A DNA stretch of 64,000 bases from Kalmusia sp. IMI 367209 (GCA_027946365.1 JAPEUQ010000010.1:248001-312000); one strand, 5' to 3'; counted from the stretch's first letter, positions 20,520 to 31,616 are shown. Numbers and translations: made by a program. Notes: a model not told the origin generated them from the letters alone.

Positions 20520-21341
20520 TTGTGGCTCACGTCCCGGATGGTTTTCGATACATGCGTGGTCATCGCAACTATTTACCAGCGTCTTTCAAAGTACACATTT
20601 ATTTTTAAAAATGCTGTAAATCTTGGTTTCAGATGGTCGAGATACTTCGGTGGGGCGCCTCACGTGTTAGCGCAGAAAGTGGATCCGCTGAGTCTTGGCC
20701 ATACAAATTTCCCGATCAAGCGGAGCGGAAAAGGTAGTCGTTCGTAGGAAGGGTCGGGGCGGAATGGACTTGCCCCAATGGCACAGCATTATGAGCTGAC
20801 TCCAGATAAGCTCACAGGGTACGATCAAATTGGTTTTCTTCCTGTCTTAATTCGATTGGCGCTCGGGCAGCATTATGTGAGGTACTGATGTCTATTGGTG
20901 AGGAGACAAGAGTACCCGGATCCGCTATGTACCGCGTTCCGATGCCTGTTAATGAGAAGTTGGTTCAAAACTCGTCCTTCTACTTCATTCATCAACAGAA
21001 GCAGATACATGGCTCGCTTTAAGCTTTACTATGTTCAAGTCGAAAGCTTAGAGTTGTAGCCCTATGATAAGAAACATGCCGATCGGGAGTTCAATCGGTT
21101 GAGCACCTTTACTTTTTCGCCCCCACGACAAGTCACAGGCGGAATGTTAGGCGGGCTACACAAAGACCACGTAAACGAGAAGGAAGGATTTTGAACACGG
21201 TAATTCCGTTCCGAGGGATACAAGACACAGAGCCATTATGAGCAATGTTAGTGGTAGAGTTTAAAATTGATCTGTGTCATACAAGGTACCACATACGCCG
21301 CAGCGACGCGTCAGAACAATCACCATCCACCGGCACTTTAC
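20520..21341. other. Intergenic, no gene seen
   Basis: Promoter of the Zn2Cys6 factor and 3' flank of the arylsulfotransferase-like gene. Two CGGATCCG-like palindromic bits occur near 20915, of unknown meaning. Confidence 0.45.
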
Positions 21342-23005
21342 TCATAATTCATCCACAGAATCGTACCAATCCTTCTCCCCTGTTCGAGATGCGCTTTGTT
21401 CTTTTTTCAGCCAATATGCAGGCACAGCACTGATACGCTCGGATACCGACAACACTTGGCCTTGCTCACCAAGAGCTTCCACGTGGATACCACGAGTAGT
21501 AGCACTTGTTGGAAGTCTGTACACCGTCTCAAAGCCTGTTTTTACTATATCCTTGCTCTTCTTTACTCGGTTCCCATCGTTATCCTCGACCCATGCAAAT
21601 CTCCATGAGGCCGCCTGCGTATCGCCGTTCCAGCTCACGTACACGTCTATCTCGTCGTCCGCTACTTTCTCTGCAAATACGGCAATCGGCTCTGGAGAAT
21701 AACCTGACCAGCTGAACCTGAACGCTCGGTAGTTCTGTAAGATATCATCAACTTTATTGCTCACGAATTGAGCGTGGAAGATCGCTGTTCCATCTGCCGT
21801 ATATTCTGTTATTTGTCCTTCGGATCCCCAATTGACGAGTACATTCCCATCTGTAAGGGTCTGTATAGAGCCCTGAGATCGTGCTAGTAAAGGTTCGTTA
21901 GGCGGCAGGAACTCGCGCTGAAGTGTCGCTTTGCTATTCACGTGATCTAACTTGACATAAATTCCGCGAGAAAGTGCCTCGTTGTTCAAGCTACTAAGTA
22001 GCAGGTCGGAGCTATGAGCAGAGTTGTCAAATAAGGATATAACCTCTTCAGAGCCAGGATCCTCGGTGAGGTAACGCGCATGATGTTGAAAACCGAAGTC
22101 CACGTTGGGACCGAGCTCGAAGTTGGACGACTTCCCTCCCAACCGCCAGATGATAGATCCATCTATACCGTTGATCTTGTAGATTGTCGAAGTGTGCCGA
22201 GCGGATACGAGGAAGTGGCCGTCTTTCCCTTTTGTAACAGAGTTGATATGTAGGTAGTCCCAAGCCGAGGCGCTATCATACCCCGAACCAGCTCGCCCTG
22301 ATACCAATGAGAGGATTGCATCATTAGGCGATACGTGATCGAGGCTGCGCCATTCAAAAAGCACGTTTCCAGTATCAATGTCAACCTCTACCTAGTTTTA
22401 GCATATTTCGATAAGCGCGTTGCACAAGACAAACCTTGGAAACGGGCATCCACGATCCACGTCTGCTGATCGTTGCCCCCAAATGGTGACAAATCCAACT
22501 GCAATGGCTGATATATCTCATGCAGAGCACTTTTCCCATTAACCACCTCGAATTCATGCAAATCTGGTAAGGCGTGATTGCCACCTCGCACTTCCTTCAC
22601 GTTTTGATAATGCTGATCCAAGAATGTATGGTGCCCATGACCATGGCCGCGTAACGCATTTAGGGCCCCCTCCCAAGCAAATAAAACATCCTTCCCCTTC
22701 CAGCTCGTCGTTTGGAAATTACCCGCCCATTGGAAGACGTAACCGAAGCCAGACCAAACAAGGTCACCAGTGTCGGTGATGATATAGGGCGCTTTTTGCA
22801 CAGAGTAATGATGCGTTAAGTCGGGCGAACCGGAGTAGGGCGCTACAAAAAGGTAGCCAGGGGCGGTTTGGCCCTTACTTGGAAGCGTGATATTGAGGTG
22901 GGGTGGGGAGAGGTCAGGGCGGCTGCGGTAAGTGCCGTCTGCTTGTGCAGCTGGTGGAAGCACAGAAGCCGCTGTTAAAAGCACACACGAGAGCCACTTC
23001 AACAT
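21342..23005 (-). CDS. Secreted arylsulfotransferase-like (ASST) protein
   Basis: The CDS is complement(join(21342..22387,22435..23005)), 538 aa. The 47-nt intron (GTTTGT to GGTAG) restores DARFQEVDIDTGNVLFEW. A signal peptide (MLKWLSCVLLTAASVLPPAAQA) starts the protein. The body has repeated propeller-type strands and family hallmarks: APGYLFVAPY, PYIITDTGDLVW, HINSVTKGKDGHFLVSARH, IIWRLGG, FGFQHHARYL and VLVNWGSEGQI. Relatives are fungal arylsulfotransferase-domain proteins; bacterial ASSTs move sulfate between phenols without PAPS. Activity of the fungal branch is poorly documented. It borders the secondary-metabolite cluster, so sulfation of a phenolic product is conceivable but unproven. 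Confidence 0.85.
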
Positions 23006-24044
23006 CCTTAGATTTGAGAAAGTGTAGGAAGTCTGAAACTTCGAGGGGCGACTCCATAGAGACGACTTTTATTTCCAGAGATATGCATTTTGGTGGATTG
23101 CGCCATTTGGTGGTTATTTTCGCAAAAGCTGCAGCGGGACTTCCCATGCCGCTTCAATGTGCATGCCCCAGGAACTTATAAAAAACACTGGTCTCAAATA
23201 CATTCTCGACACCTGTTATTGTAGGTGAAATAGCTAGAGACACGATCGATGTTGAGGGAGTATGGATCGTGGTGCTTGACGGACTCTGCCCAGTCCCACC
23301 GATTTATCCGTTGGCAAGATTAAACGATCACGTGGGCGCCAATACGAGTTTACCAAATTCAGCGTCTTCTGTGCACGCCTTTCGTGCGGACGCTCCTCAT
23401 CATGTCCAGCACGAGTCGATTGAGAAGACACGACTTCGAGCGTGCTTTGATCATATGTCTGTATCGTCCCATGGCTGGCATGTAGTATGCGCCTTTTTGC
23501 AACGTCACGGTGTCATCGAAATCTTTTACCGAGTGCTGGAAACGAGGTACTGAATACGAAAGCTCGGCTGAAAATACATTGGTTCAATATGCCACGTGCA
23601 ACATGAATGTAGGGATTTTGTGCATTCATTTATCCACGAAATGATCTGACACAGAGCGACGCTCCATGCTGATAAATCTTCGGAAACACAGTTATCCCCA
23701 TAGCGATGTTTTGCTATCTATAATCATACGCATTCTGAGCTATCTGAGAGAGTTTTATAAAGTAGCTAATAAGATGTCGTGTTTCTTCCTCTCGACTTAT
23801 TTTCAAAAAGCAGTATACTCAAGAAAGCCCCGAGCAACTAAACAGCATTGCGACCCTGGTAATCAAGCCCTGCGTTTGATTACCTGTTGCACCAGGGTTA
23901 CCATATGGCTGTTTTATCAAGGGTAAGCTGCAGTACTACCATCACTTCTTACTACAACATTCGGTGATCGCGAGAAAGCTTCGTCCAGGTATAAGTCTGC
24001 TTACTTCCACGAGCATATTGCGAGAGATATTCGAAAATCCCACT
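23006..24044. other. Divergent intergenic region with a nested inverted repeat
   Basis: Upstream of both the arylsulfotransferase-like gene and the GH28-like gene. No gene seen; the open frame at 23269-23553 lacks recognisable features. A hairpin-like element lies at 23853-23898. Confidence 0.5.
23853..23898. repeat. Nested inverted repeat upstream of the GH28-like gene
   Basis: The inner arms GGTAATCAA (23858-23866) and TTGATTACC (23876-23884) are perfect nine-base complements with a nine-base loop. ACCCTGG (23853-23859) and CCAGGGT (23892-23898) form a second pair overlapping the first. It lies about 150 nt before the start codon at 24045. A regulatory role is inferred. Confidence 0.5.
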
Positions 24045-25124
24045 ATGTACGTGTCATACGCTATTTTGCTTCTACTTACCTTGGATTTCTCGCAAGCTCA
24101 AGGAGATGTTTGCATTCCTGTAGCTTCCAACCTCTCCCAGCCCGATTCCGGGAATGACATTGCCGCCATCGACGCTGCTCTCAGGCAGTGCGGCGAGGGT
24201 GGTACAATCCTGATCCCCTCATCTAAGCTTTACCAGATCGGTGCTCCTTTGGACCTATCGCCTTGCCATGGCTGCACCATCCAGGTTGATGGCACGCTGA
24301 ACGTCTCTACGGTAGATAAGAGCCTATGGTATAATCAGCCAGCTATCTTTCAGCTATCCGGCGCTTCGAACATTGTCATGAACGGTACTGGTCTCATCAA
24401 TGGCAACACCTTCTCCAATGTGTACCAAAAGCCAAATACCATGTTCAGTATCACATCCGCGTCTCAGATCCGCATCTCCGGACTCACGCTTAGAAGCCCA
24501 GCGACCAATTTTTTCGTCATCCGCAACTCGCAGGATATCCAGTTTTCCTCTCTTTCTCTCGCGACAAACCTTGACCCAAATGCTCCTGTGTCATACAGTA
24601 GCTGGATAAAAGGTTTCGAGATAGTCGATAGCTCGCACATCGGCATATCCTCTCAGACGTCCATCACCGGAGTGGCGTTCTGCGTGCTGGTCGGTGAAGG
24701 CGTGAACTCCACCTCTGTGTCAAACCTCAGCTGCGCTGGCAGCGAGAGTGGTGTTTTCATCGACCTCACATCCTCTAAGTACCTCGATATTCACCTGGCA
24801 AACCTGTCCTTCACCAACCTCACGATCGTAGATGCGTATCGTGCGACAGGTATTAGAGACACTGCGGGTACTACGACAGCTGAGAATGTAACCTGGGAGA
24901 ACGTGCAGGTGCGCAAAACCTGGGTGGCGGCATATGTTGAGAACTGCGTGGGGTCGGGGTGCGGCGGCGGGATCAATGGCGCCAGATTTCAATTTCAGAA
25001 CTTTTCGTTCGTCGGGATTGAGGGGCCAACTAGAATTATGAAGTCACTCTGGTCGTGCCCTTTCAAAGAGGGTGGGCAGTGTGATGTTCAATTTCGCGAT
25101 ATTAATGTGGAGGTGGTCCAATAG
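24045..25124 (+). CDS. Secreted GH28-like beta-helix protein, catalytic residues not found
   Basis: Single exon, 359 aa from ATG 24045; the upstream in-frame GTG is ignored because a clean signal peptide (YAILLLLTLDFSQAQG) follows this ATG. The beta-helix pattern is clear, with repeating short strands (IVMNGTGLINGN, IRISGLTLRSPATNFFVI, VSNLSCAGSESGVFI). GH28 polygalacturonases carry NTD, DD, G-H-G and R-I-K. At the corresponding places I read WIKGFEIVDSS, GVAFCVLVG and AGSESGVFI, so the catalytic Asp residues and His appear absent. It may be a non-catalytic relative, a binding protein, or an enzyme with another mechanism. Many N-glycosylation sequons are present. Confidence 0.75.
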   Translation: MYVSYAILLLLTLDFSQAQGDVCIPVASNLSQPDSGNDIAAIDAALRQCGEGGTILIPSSKLYQIGAPLDLSPCHGCTIQVDGTLNVSTVDKSLWYNQPAIFQLSGASNIVMNGTGLINGNTFSNVYQKPNTMFSITSASQIRISGLTLRSPATNFFVIRNSQDIQFSSLSLATNLDPNAPVSYSSWIKGFEIVDSSHIGISSQTSITGVAFCVLVGEGVNSTSVSNLSCAGSESGVFIDLTSSKYLDIHLANLSFTNLTIVDAYRATGIRDTAGTTTAENVTWENVQVRKTWVAAYVENCVGSGCGGGINGARFQFQNFSFVGIEGPTRIMKSLWSCPFKEGGQCDVQFRDINVEVVQ

Positions 25125-25614
25125 CAGTAAGACGCTGGATGGTGATATGGTGAGCGCGGGTAACTGGGGCTGAGGAGGTCAAATTGGAATGTGTATGTGC
25201 TTTCCTAGATTATTGTTTCAGTTTCCCAGGCCTGTTCATACCCCGAGATCAAGATGCTGTGAAGGTCAATTTCTTACTCATCACGCCTAGCTCATTGCAT
25301 AATGAGTGAAGCTTTCATAATTATGGATAAAGAATGAGAGGACTGATTGCAAAGATTCTCGAGTAGGTTATTGCGTACCCAAATCAGCCTTATGGCTGTT
25401 TTGATGCAGGCCCGCTGGATCCAATGCAGCCCTTCTAGACGAGGATAACTAGAAATTTCCTTTCGAGTCTACCTAACTTGTTCAATAGATGCATGTGTTG
25501 CATACATGTATTAATCAAGACATACCATTCTGAAGTGGTGGCTTGTGACAATGTAAGAGACTTTTATAATAAGGTTAATAGATGGCATGTGACATGAGTG
25601 CGCCATTTCACGCA
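25125..25614. other. Convergent intergenic region, no gene seen
   Basis: Lies between the 3' ends of the GH28-like gene and the GH43 locus. AT-rich; nothing recognised. Confidence 0.5.
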
Positions 25615-27209
25615 TTACGAAGCAGTTGGAGCAAGCGCCTCCCACTCCTTAACACCCACACCTCCAAACTGATTTCCACTCCCCGACGCAACAAGAACTG
25701 CCCTAATGCTTGTAGTAACCACCTGCGAAAACTTCACCTCCGTAGGGTTGTCCGTAACAGTCACCGGGTACGCGTTCGAGTTCGCCACAGCTGTCCACTG
25801 CCCCGCAGAGTTTAAATATTCTACTTTCCAACTCGCAGGCGGAGGCACGCCAATGTTGGAGCCCGCGGGCTGATCGGCAAAGAATGCCATGCGTACGCCG
25901 TTTAGTGTGACAGAGGCGGGCCATGTGTACACAAGGGTGTTAGTTTTGGGAGATGCGGCGCCGTCGTAGGAGCACCAGTAATCTGGCGGGAGTGGGTTTG
26001 AGGGGATCTTTCCATCATGTAAGGGATTCGACCCAGTATTGTATGGGCGTTGCATTTACAGAACTCGCCTTTGCTTTAGGAGCGATATTTCGGGTCGGCG
26101 CAGGGTTAGCCTGAGTTCGATGAGTCTGTACAACTTTGTTGATCCGAGGTGGTGATTGGGTATCAAAGGTGAGTTCGTCCCAGGCCACGCTTCGTCGGAA
26201 ATGGCCACCTTTCGCTGCGTCAGCTGTGTGGTACACGAGGTACCATTTTCCTTTGTATTCGACTGCGCCGGGGTGCGAGGTGGTCGATGAGACAATATCC
26301 AAGATTACACCCCGGAAAGTCCATGGTCCGAGAGGTGAAGGAGCAGTGCCGTATGCGATGCACGCATGGTAGGAAGTAGGAGTGCATGGCGAGTTGGCGC
26401 CGGCATTGTTAGCTGCGTAGAGCATGTAGTATGTACCAGAGCGCTTCATAATCCAAGGCGCCTCGAAAAAGCCTGTTAGGCTATTGACTGTAGTGACGGA
26501 TCCAACTGTAGTCGCCATGTCGCTGGAGAGTTGATACCCGCGGAGGGCACCAAAAGTTCCGTAATAGATGTATACCTTTCCGTCGTCATCAACGAGCACA
26601 GTGGGGTCAATATTCTGAATGTTGTTCCCTGGGGATGGGATGGATTGCGAGAGAATGGGTCCAGCGGGATGTGCGTCTGTGAAGGGACCTAGGGGGTTAC
26701 TTCCTACTGCTACCTGCATCAAGCAGAAATTTGAAGTCAGAAAAGGACTTAACTATAATTCGGGCCTATAGACGTACCCCTATTGCAAATTTGTCTGCAT
26801 TGCTCGATTTCGCTTCCGTGACCGGAGCATAAAGATAGAACTTTCCGTTGGCTCCTTTCACGATTTGAGCTGCATATGCTGTGCCAGCAGCAGCCCATTT
26901 GAAGATGCTCTGAGGCGTTGCTATTGCCGGATAAAGCGTCCATGCACCACCTGCTGGTGTTGCTGAGTTGGTGACTAGGAGCTCCCATTCGTTCATGACG
27001 AAATTGTTCTGGTTTTCGGGAGCCTGGTCTCGGCCCGCAAGGATATAGAGGGTGTCATTGACCACAAGTGGTGCTGGATCTGCGGAGTAATAAGAGCCAT
27101 CAGCAAGAATGGGATTTCCTGTGGATTGGAAGCTGGTTGCTCCCAGTACGCCAATATTAGCTGTACCGAGAAGCAGCACAGAAAGAAGCGTTAAGAACAT
27201 AGTGGGCAA
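25615..27209 (-). CDS. Secreted GH43 glycosidase, C-terminal domain split off by a frameshift
   Basis: Read as it stands, the CDS is complement(join(26015..26713,26778..27209)), 376 aa, with a 64-nt phase-0 intron. A signal peptide precedes the five-bladed propeller. Candidate catalytic residues are Asp44 (SADPAPL), Asp180 (NIDPTVLVDDDG) and Glu228 (GFFEAPWIM), as in GH43. The frame stops at 26015 after YWVESLT. In another frame, DGKIPSNPLPPDYW continues directly and runs to 25615 as a beta-sandwich-like domain of about 140 residues. The four bases 26027-26030 hold one extra base, and there is no room for an intron. The catalytic domain alone could still fold. Arabinose- or xylose-containing glycan is the family substrate; which one is not readable. 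Confidence 0.82.
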
Positions 27210-27581
27210 GCAGATTGTAGCGTGAAGGAGAGCACTGTTACTTTTGAAGAGCAGATTACCTTTAAGTTATTTTTTTTCATGAACACTGTTTCGGACAAAT
27301 ACGACGATCGAATGGTCTTGGTATGAGCGCCATATTAGAGGGGTTGCTAATAGCAATTTTGCCGTCCACCAATGAGGAACGCGGAAGGTATTATAGTCAA
27401 AAGTTATCACTATAACGAATACAATTGTAACATGAACGTAGATCGAAAAAGTAATTCGAGGTAAATATTCCCACTAATGGGTAGAAAAGTACAGCACAAA
27501 AGTCGCGTTCGTGTTTTCGCTAATGACAAGGGTACCCAAGCAGGACAGAGGCAACATGCGCAACGCCTATGAAGATGCCTA
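27210..27581. other. Intergenic, GH43 promoter
   Basis: No gene seen. It contains the GH43 upstream region with AT-rich runs. Confidence 0.4.
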
Positions 27582-27906
27582 TCATTCTTCATTAGAGATA
27601 ATCAAGCTGGAAGCGTGATTGGTAAATGTACTCACCCCTAGCGAAAAGCAACACAAGCAGCATTCGCAGCATCCTTCACAGCATGCCACCTTTCTCTCAT
27701 CTTGTTTCTTCCTCTTTTTTATCTCTTTTCTACTCAAAGCTTGAGGTTTATACGCAGGCACGTCGGCTGATCGTGGTTGTTCAGTGACAGGTTGCTGTTC
27801 ATTCGGTTGTGGTGCTGCTTTCTCGGCTTGCAGGTACGCTGGCGGTGGAGGGGTTGGGACGGTACGCGTTGGGCTCGTAAGGCTGGGAATTAGATGATAC
27901 GTTCAT
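27582..27906 (-). CDS. Small CYSTM-like Cys-rich protein, exon ends uncertain
   Basis: The open frame 27902 down to 27582 encodes a Pro/Gln-rich N-terminal part (TPPPPAYLQAEKAAPQPNEQ), a Lys-rich stretch (SRKEIKKRKKQDERK) and a Cys-dense block ACCEGCCECCLCCFSLG. That order, a Pro/Gln-rich leader then a short Cys-rich hydrophobic tail, is characteristic of CYSTM stress-tolerance proteins, which sit in membranes through the Cys-rich tail. An ATG at 27906 lies one base out of this frame, so the first exon is not resolved. A GTGAGT donor at 27635 right after the Cys block suggests a terminal intron; reading through gives 17 more residues. It is missed by length filters. Confidence 0.5.
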
Positions 27907-28573
27907 CGTGTGTAAATTGAACGATGAATGGCGTAGAGGATGGTGTGCTCCTGGGAGAGTGCGAAGTTTATGGTGGATTAGGTATTAGTGCTGGCGAAGA
28001 CTGAACTTCGCTAGGATTTAGGTGACCATGAATACATATGCTGCATTTGAATACATTGGGGCTCTAGATCGCATACTGTTTCTAGAGATTCATCAACCTG
28101 CGAGACGTCGTCATGCCGCCTCTGCGTCTGGAGCTATTAGAATCCCTCCGGAAGCAGGTCAAATCAAGCTTAAGGGGAACGCCTTGTTCACAAATAGCGT
28201 GCAAAATGCAGAATGATATGACCATAGGAAGGAATATGTTGTGACGATCTTTGCGCCTTACGATTGTATTCGGATAGTTGGTTATTGTTTTGGTGTGGGG
28301 GCGGAACTGCGCCATGGATAGTGGAATGACGTCATACATTAATCACAACCCCGGAACGCACGAGGCGGGGAATCATTGTGGAACTCCATCCGCCTCTAGA
28401 AATACCTTCAAAGGTATTTTGACGGGAGATCAAAATTGTACCGCTTTAGAAGCATTTCTAGTGTCTCGATCGCAGTGCCACAACTTAACACGATGGGATG
28501 GTCAAACCCTAAAGCTAATCGTTGACCAACTTTACACATCGTGAGCATTATGCGCTACCTTAACCATAAGCGC
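27907..28573. other. Intergenic with a small hairpin
   Basis: No gene seen. AAATACCTT (28400-28408) and AAGGTATTT (28411-28419) are perfect arms around CA, about 155 nt beyond the SDR stop codon. It could mark a 3' processing or terminator region. Confidence 0.4.
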
Positions 28574-29646
28574 TCATGACACGAATTCCTTCCCTGTGAT
28601 CTTCAAAAAATCAGACAACACATACTGCCACACTTTCTCGGCCTTACCGCTTTCTTGATGATCCTTCAGTAACCGCTCAACCTTCGGTGATGAACTTTCT
28701 CCTTTGACGCCCACGGTATACATTCCGCTTCCAGGCTCTCCATTACTCCCTCTGGCCACCATATCTCCCTCCAGAGTCACACCTGAGGCTTCATCATCCC
28801 CATCTTTAGCTGGGTATTTGGCGCTAGTAGCAACAAATATATGACGCTCAGCACACTCATCAGGTGAAGTGTTGATGAGCGGTGCGAGTAACCCTGTGAT
28901 CGCTACTATAGCCTTCAATCGCAGCGTAGGTTCCATATCGCGCATGATGCCACTCTTTACTGCACCAGGGCACGTGTGAATGAAGCTTACGTCAGGTGCT
29001 CGCTGAGCTACCCTGTCGAGGAGCAGTGTGAGGCACGTGGCGAATTGGTCACGCCACTTAACCAAGGGAAAACCGAGACCAGGTATGTTATCTGTGTCTA
29101 GAGTCCCTTCGTAGGATGCTGCTCCGACGCTGACAACACGGCGGAGATGGCGAGCGTTCTGTAAAAGTGGGAGGAGGTTGAGGATGAAGCGTGTTCGACC
29201 GTGGAAGGCGAGGCCTGCGACCAGAGGAAGGCCTTCGGATGTTGCTATGCTATCTTAAGCCCCTGAACGAGTGTGCATATGACTTAAGGCTTACTTTTGG
29301 TGAAACCCATCGATCCTTGACTCTCAAACAAGATATTGATCGAGGTCTCTTTACTCTTGATCTGACGGCACACATCATCGATAGTATGCAAGAGACTAAT
29401 ATCCGCTTGAATAAACTCGAACTTTCCTTCGCCGTTCAATTGTTGGCATTCTTTGATAATACGATCTGCTGCCTCTTTCGAGCGCCCAACAATGTATGCT
29501 CGTGGTTTGGAAAAGTATCTGGCGAAAGCCTTCACCGTGTATTCACCAATTCCGCTGGTGCCACCCACAAAAATGGCGACGAGATTATCCGGAAATGTTG
29601 CTGCGATGCGTTTGTTGGACGCGATAACTTCAGACAAAGCGACCAT
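28574..29646 (-). CDS. Short-chain dehydrogenase/reductase-like protein
   Basis: The CDS is complement(join(28574..29244,29295..29646)), 340 aa; the 50-nt intron has a GTAAGC donor and CATAG acceptor. The cofactor motif VGGTSGIGEYT lies near residue 28, followed by AYIVGRS and ADIS. The central strand reads RRVVSVGAAS. Where classical SDRs have YxxxK, I find KWRDQFATCL and no clear catalytic Tyr, consistent with a divergent fungal SDR-like branch. The start is ATG 29646, which puts the nucleotide motif at a normal distance. Fungal relatives are often annotated as oxidoreductases of secondary metabolism; the substrate is unknown. Confidence 0.85.
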
Positions 29647-29988
29647 CGTATACTTGTGAGTATGCTTGACGAAACTGGGCTTCCTTCGCAAAAGGCATGC
29701 CTGCTTTATAGGAGGTAGCCTGCTAGAAAGTGATCCTGCTCTCAGGAGTCATCGTACGAAGCGAATAGGTATGGGGATAACACTCGACGCAGACCTTCAC
29801 TCGCAGGCCCGATGCTTTGGCCATTATGCGCTAATTCTCATGGAGCGATACGAGCCATAAAAGGCTAGTGGTATACGGAGTTAGGGGATAATGCACTGCG
29901 TTGGGGCTTCACGATTGCTCACCATGTCGTCTTCCCCAAAACAAACATACGAGCTCGTTTGCGTAAATTTGCCTGTCACAAAGGTGCA
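29647..29988. other. Divergent intergenic region, SDR and Zn2Cys6 factor
   Basis: The SDR and the second Zn2Cys6 gene are divergent and share this 342-nt upstream region. A short ATG frame at 29925 ends after about 24 codons and could act as an upstream ORF of the factor. Confidence 0.4.
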
Positions 29989-31362
29989 ATGTCTCTAGCG
30001 GGAACTGCAAAGTCTGCCTCGTCGTTGCATGAGTACACTAGCACATTCGTACTTGCACCAACACACAACTCCAACTGGACCCTCTGCGAGATCCCCAAAA
30101 TCCTGGCCAATGACGCACACAGACGGCGACGAGCCCATGTAAAGTCCAAAGCAGGGTGCGAGGGTTGCAAAAGGCGCCGAGTCAAGGTCAGCTCCCCTAC
30201 TATCACAAATCCCCCCCGTGTCGGCATCCCAAGCTAAGACCAGACGGGACAGTGTGACGAGGCCACTCCATGCTCAAATTGTATTCAACGACGCGAAAAG
30301 TGTCTTCCACGCTCCTCTCACACCCAATCAGTCAAGCAACAACCACCTCGCTCCCTATCACTCCAAAAACCCCTCCCATCTACTGGAACAAGGGGAGGAG
30401 CAGTAGATCTCCTCCATCTGCACCTTTTCGACCACTTTCAAGTCCATGCACGGCACACCCTCCTCCTTCCGTTGTCCGTCTGGAACGCCTCAACTTCACT
30501 CTCATTCTCATTCCCCTTCCTCATGCACGCTATGCTCTGCATCTCAGCGCGACACCTTGCCTTCCTCAACCCTGCAAACTCAACGTATTACTCCGCAATT
30601 GCATCAACACATCTCCACCACGCACTCTCCGGATTCCGAGCCGGTATTCAGGAGCAAGGCGTGAGTGTAAAGAACGTCGATGTGTTCATGATGACAGCAC
30701 TCCTGCTGCAATTCGAGTTGTGGATTGATGTGGACAATCTCCATAAAGAGTACGACCCGGCTAAAGACTCGATTTTTGCGTATAGCGCGAGTCTGAAAGC
30801 GACGTTGTTGGAGTGCTTTGAGCCAGGCGATGTCCAGTATTCTACGGTGATGACGCACCTAACTAGGGACGAGATTGTAGCGGGCAACGATGGGATGAGC
30901 GCGGCGGAATTGGCGGAGTACCGTGCGTATTTCGATACAGCGCAGGATCTGACGGTCGATAAACTATCACTTCCTGTTATCTCGCAGTCTGGCACACCTC
31001 ATAACCTGTCAGACCCGACCGACAACGCAAAATCTGAAGATCTGTCCCCGTATTCATCCGTTATCGAAAGACTCGCCTATCTGCTGGTGGTTCTTCCTTC
31101 AACCTCTATGGATAGTGCTCCTACGTCATTGAAAATAGCTCGACGTATACTCTGTTTCCCTATTCTATGCCGCGGTGCATTCGCAACGAAAGTCGCCTGT
31201 AGCGATCCCCACGCGCTACTAATATTATACCATTTTTTCCGCGCGACGAGGATATTGTTAGATGGTGACGATTTTTGGTGGGCGAAAAAGCGTGCCGGAG
31301 TTGTGGAGGATGCGCTGGAAAGGTGGCTACGAAAAAGATGCGTTAATAGCAAGGCCGTCTAA
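29989..31362 (+). CDS. Zn2Cys6 transcription factor (fungal-specific, UPC2-like layout)
   Basis: Exons 29989-30186 and 30253-31362 give 435 aa. The 66-nt intron interrupts the zinc cluster between GCEGCKRRRVK and CDEATPCSNCIQRREKC, a very common intron position in this family, which supports the join. A basic Arg-rich stretch (AHRRRRAHVKSKAG) precedes the cluster. The C-terminal 300 residues contain the LFDHFQVHARHTL and FLMHAMLCISARHLAF helices typical of fungal factors with this layout. It is divergent from the SDR and may regulate it. The start is the first ATG in frame; a longer upstream exon cannot be excluded. Confidence 0.85.
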
Positions 31363-31616
31363 GAATTATGTTGTTGATAGTGAGAGGGGGGCAGGGGCAT
31401 TCTTGGAGTAAGCTTATAGTTTCAGCTTGCGTGATTGATAGAACCGTACGTTAGGGCACTCAAAAGACACCCCGGACTAGATGATGAAAAATTTGGAAAT
31501 ATACAGGTAATTTTCATACCGAAGAAAGTAGAGTATATACAAGAAGGTAGTTCTCCATCACTATGAAATTTGTGACAACTCTCAGCCATTATCTATTACC
31601 ATGAGCCCGACTTGCT

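Noticed and set aside
20034..20747. 237-codon plus-strand ORF over the Zn2Cys6 gene
   Set aside because: It lies opposite the zinc-cluster exon and an intron that splice cleanly on the minus strand; no domain.
30270..30728. 152-codon plus ORF within the second Zn2Cys6 gene
   Set aside because: Out-of-frame with the zinc-cluster exon, low-complexity Pro/Ser/Thr composition.
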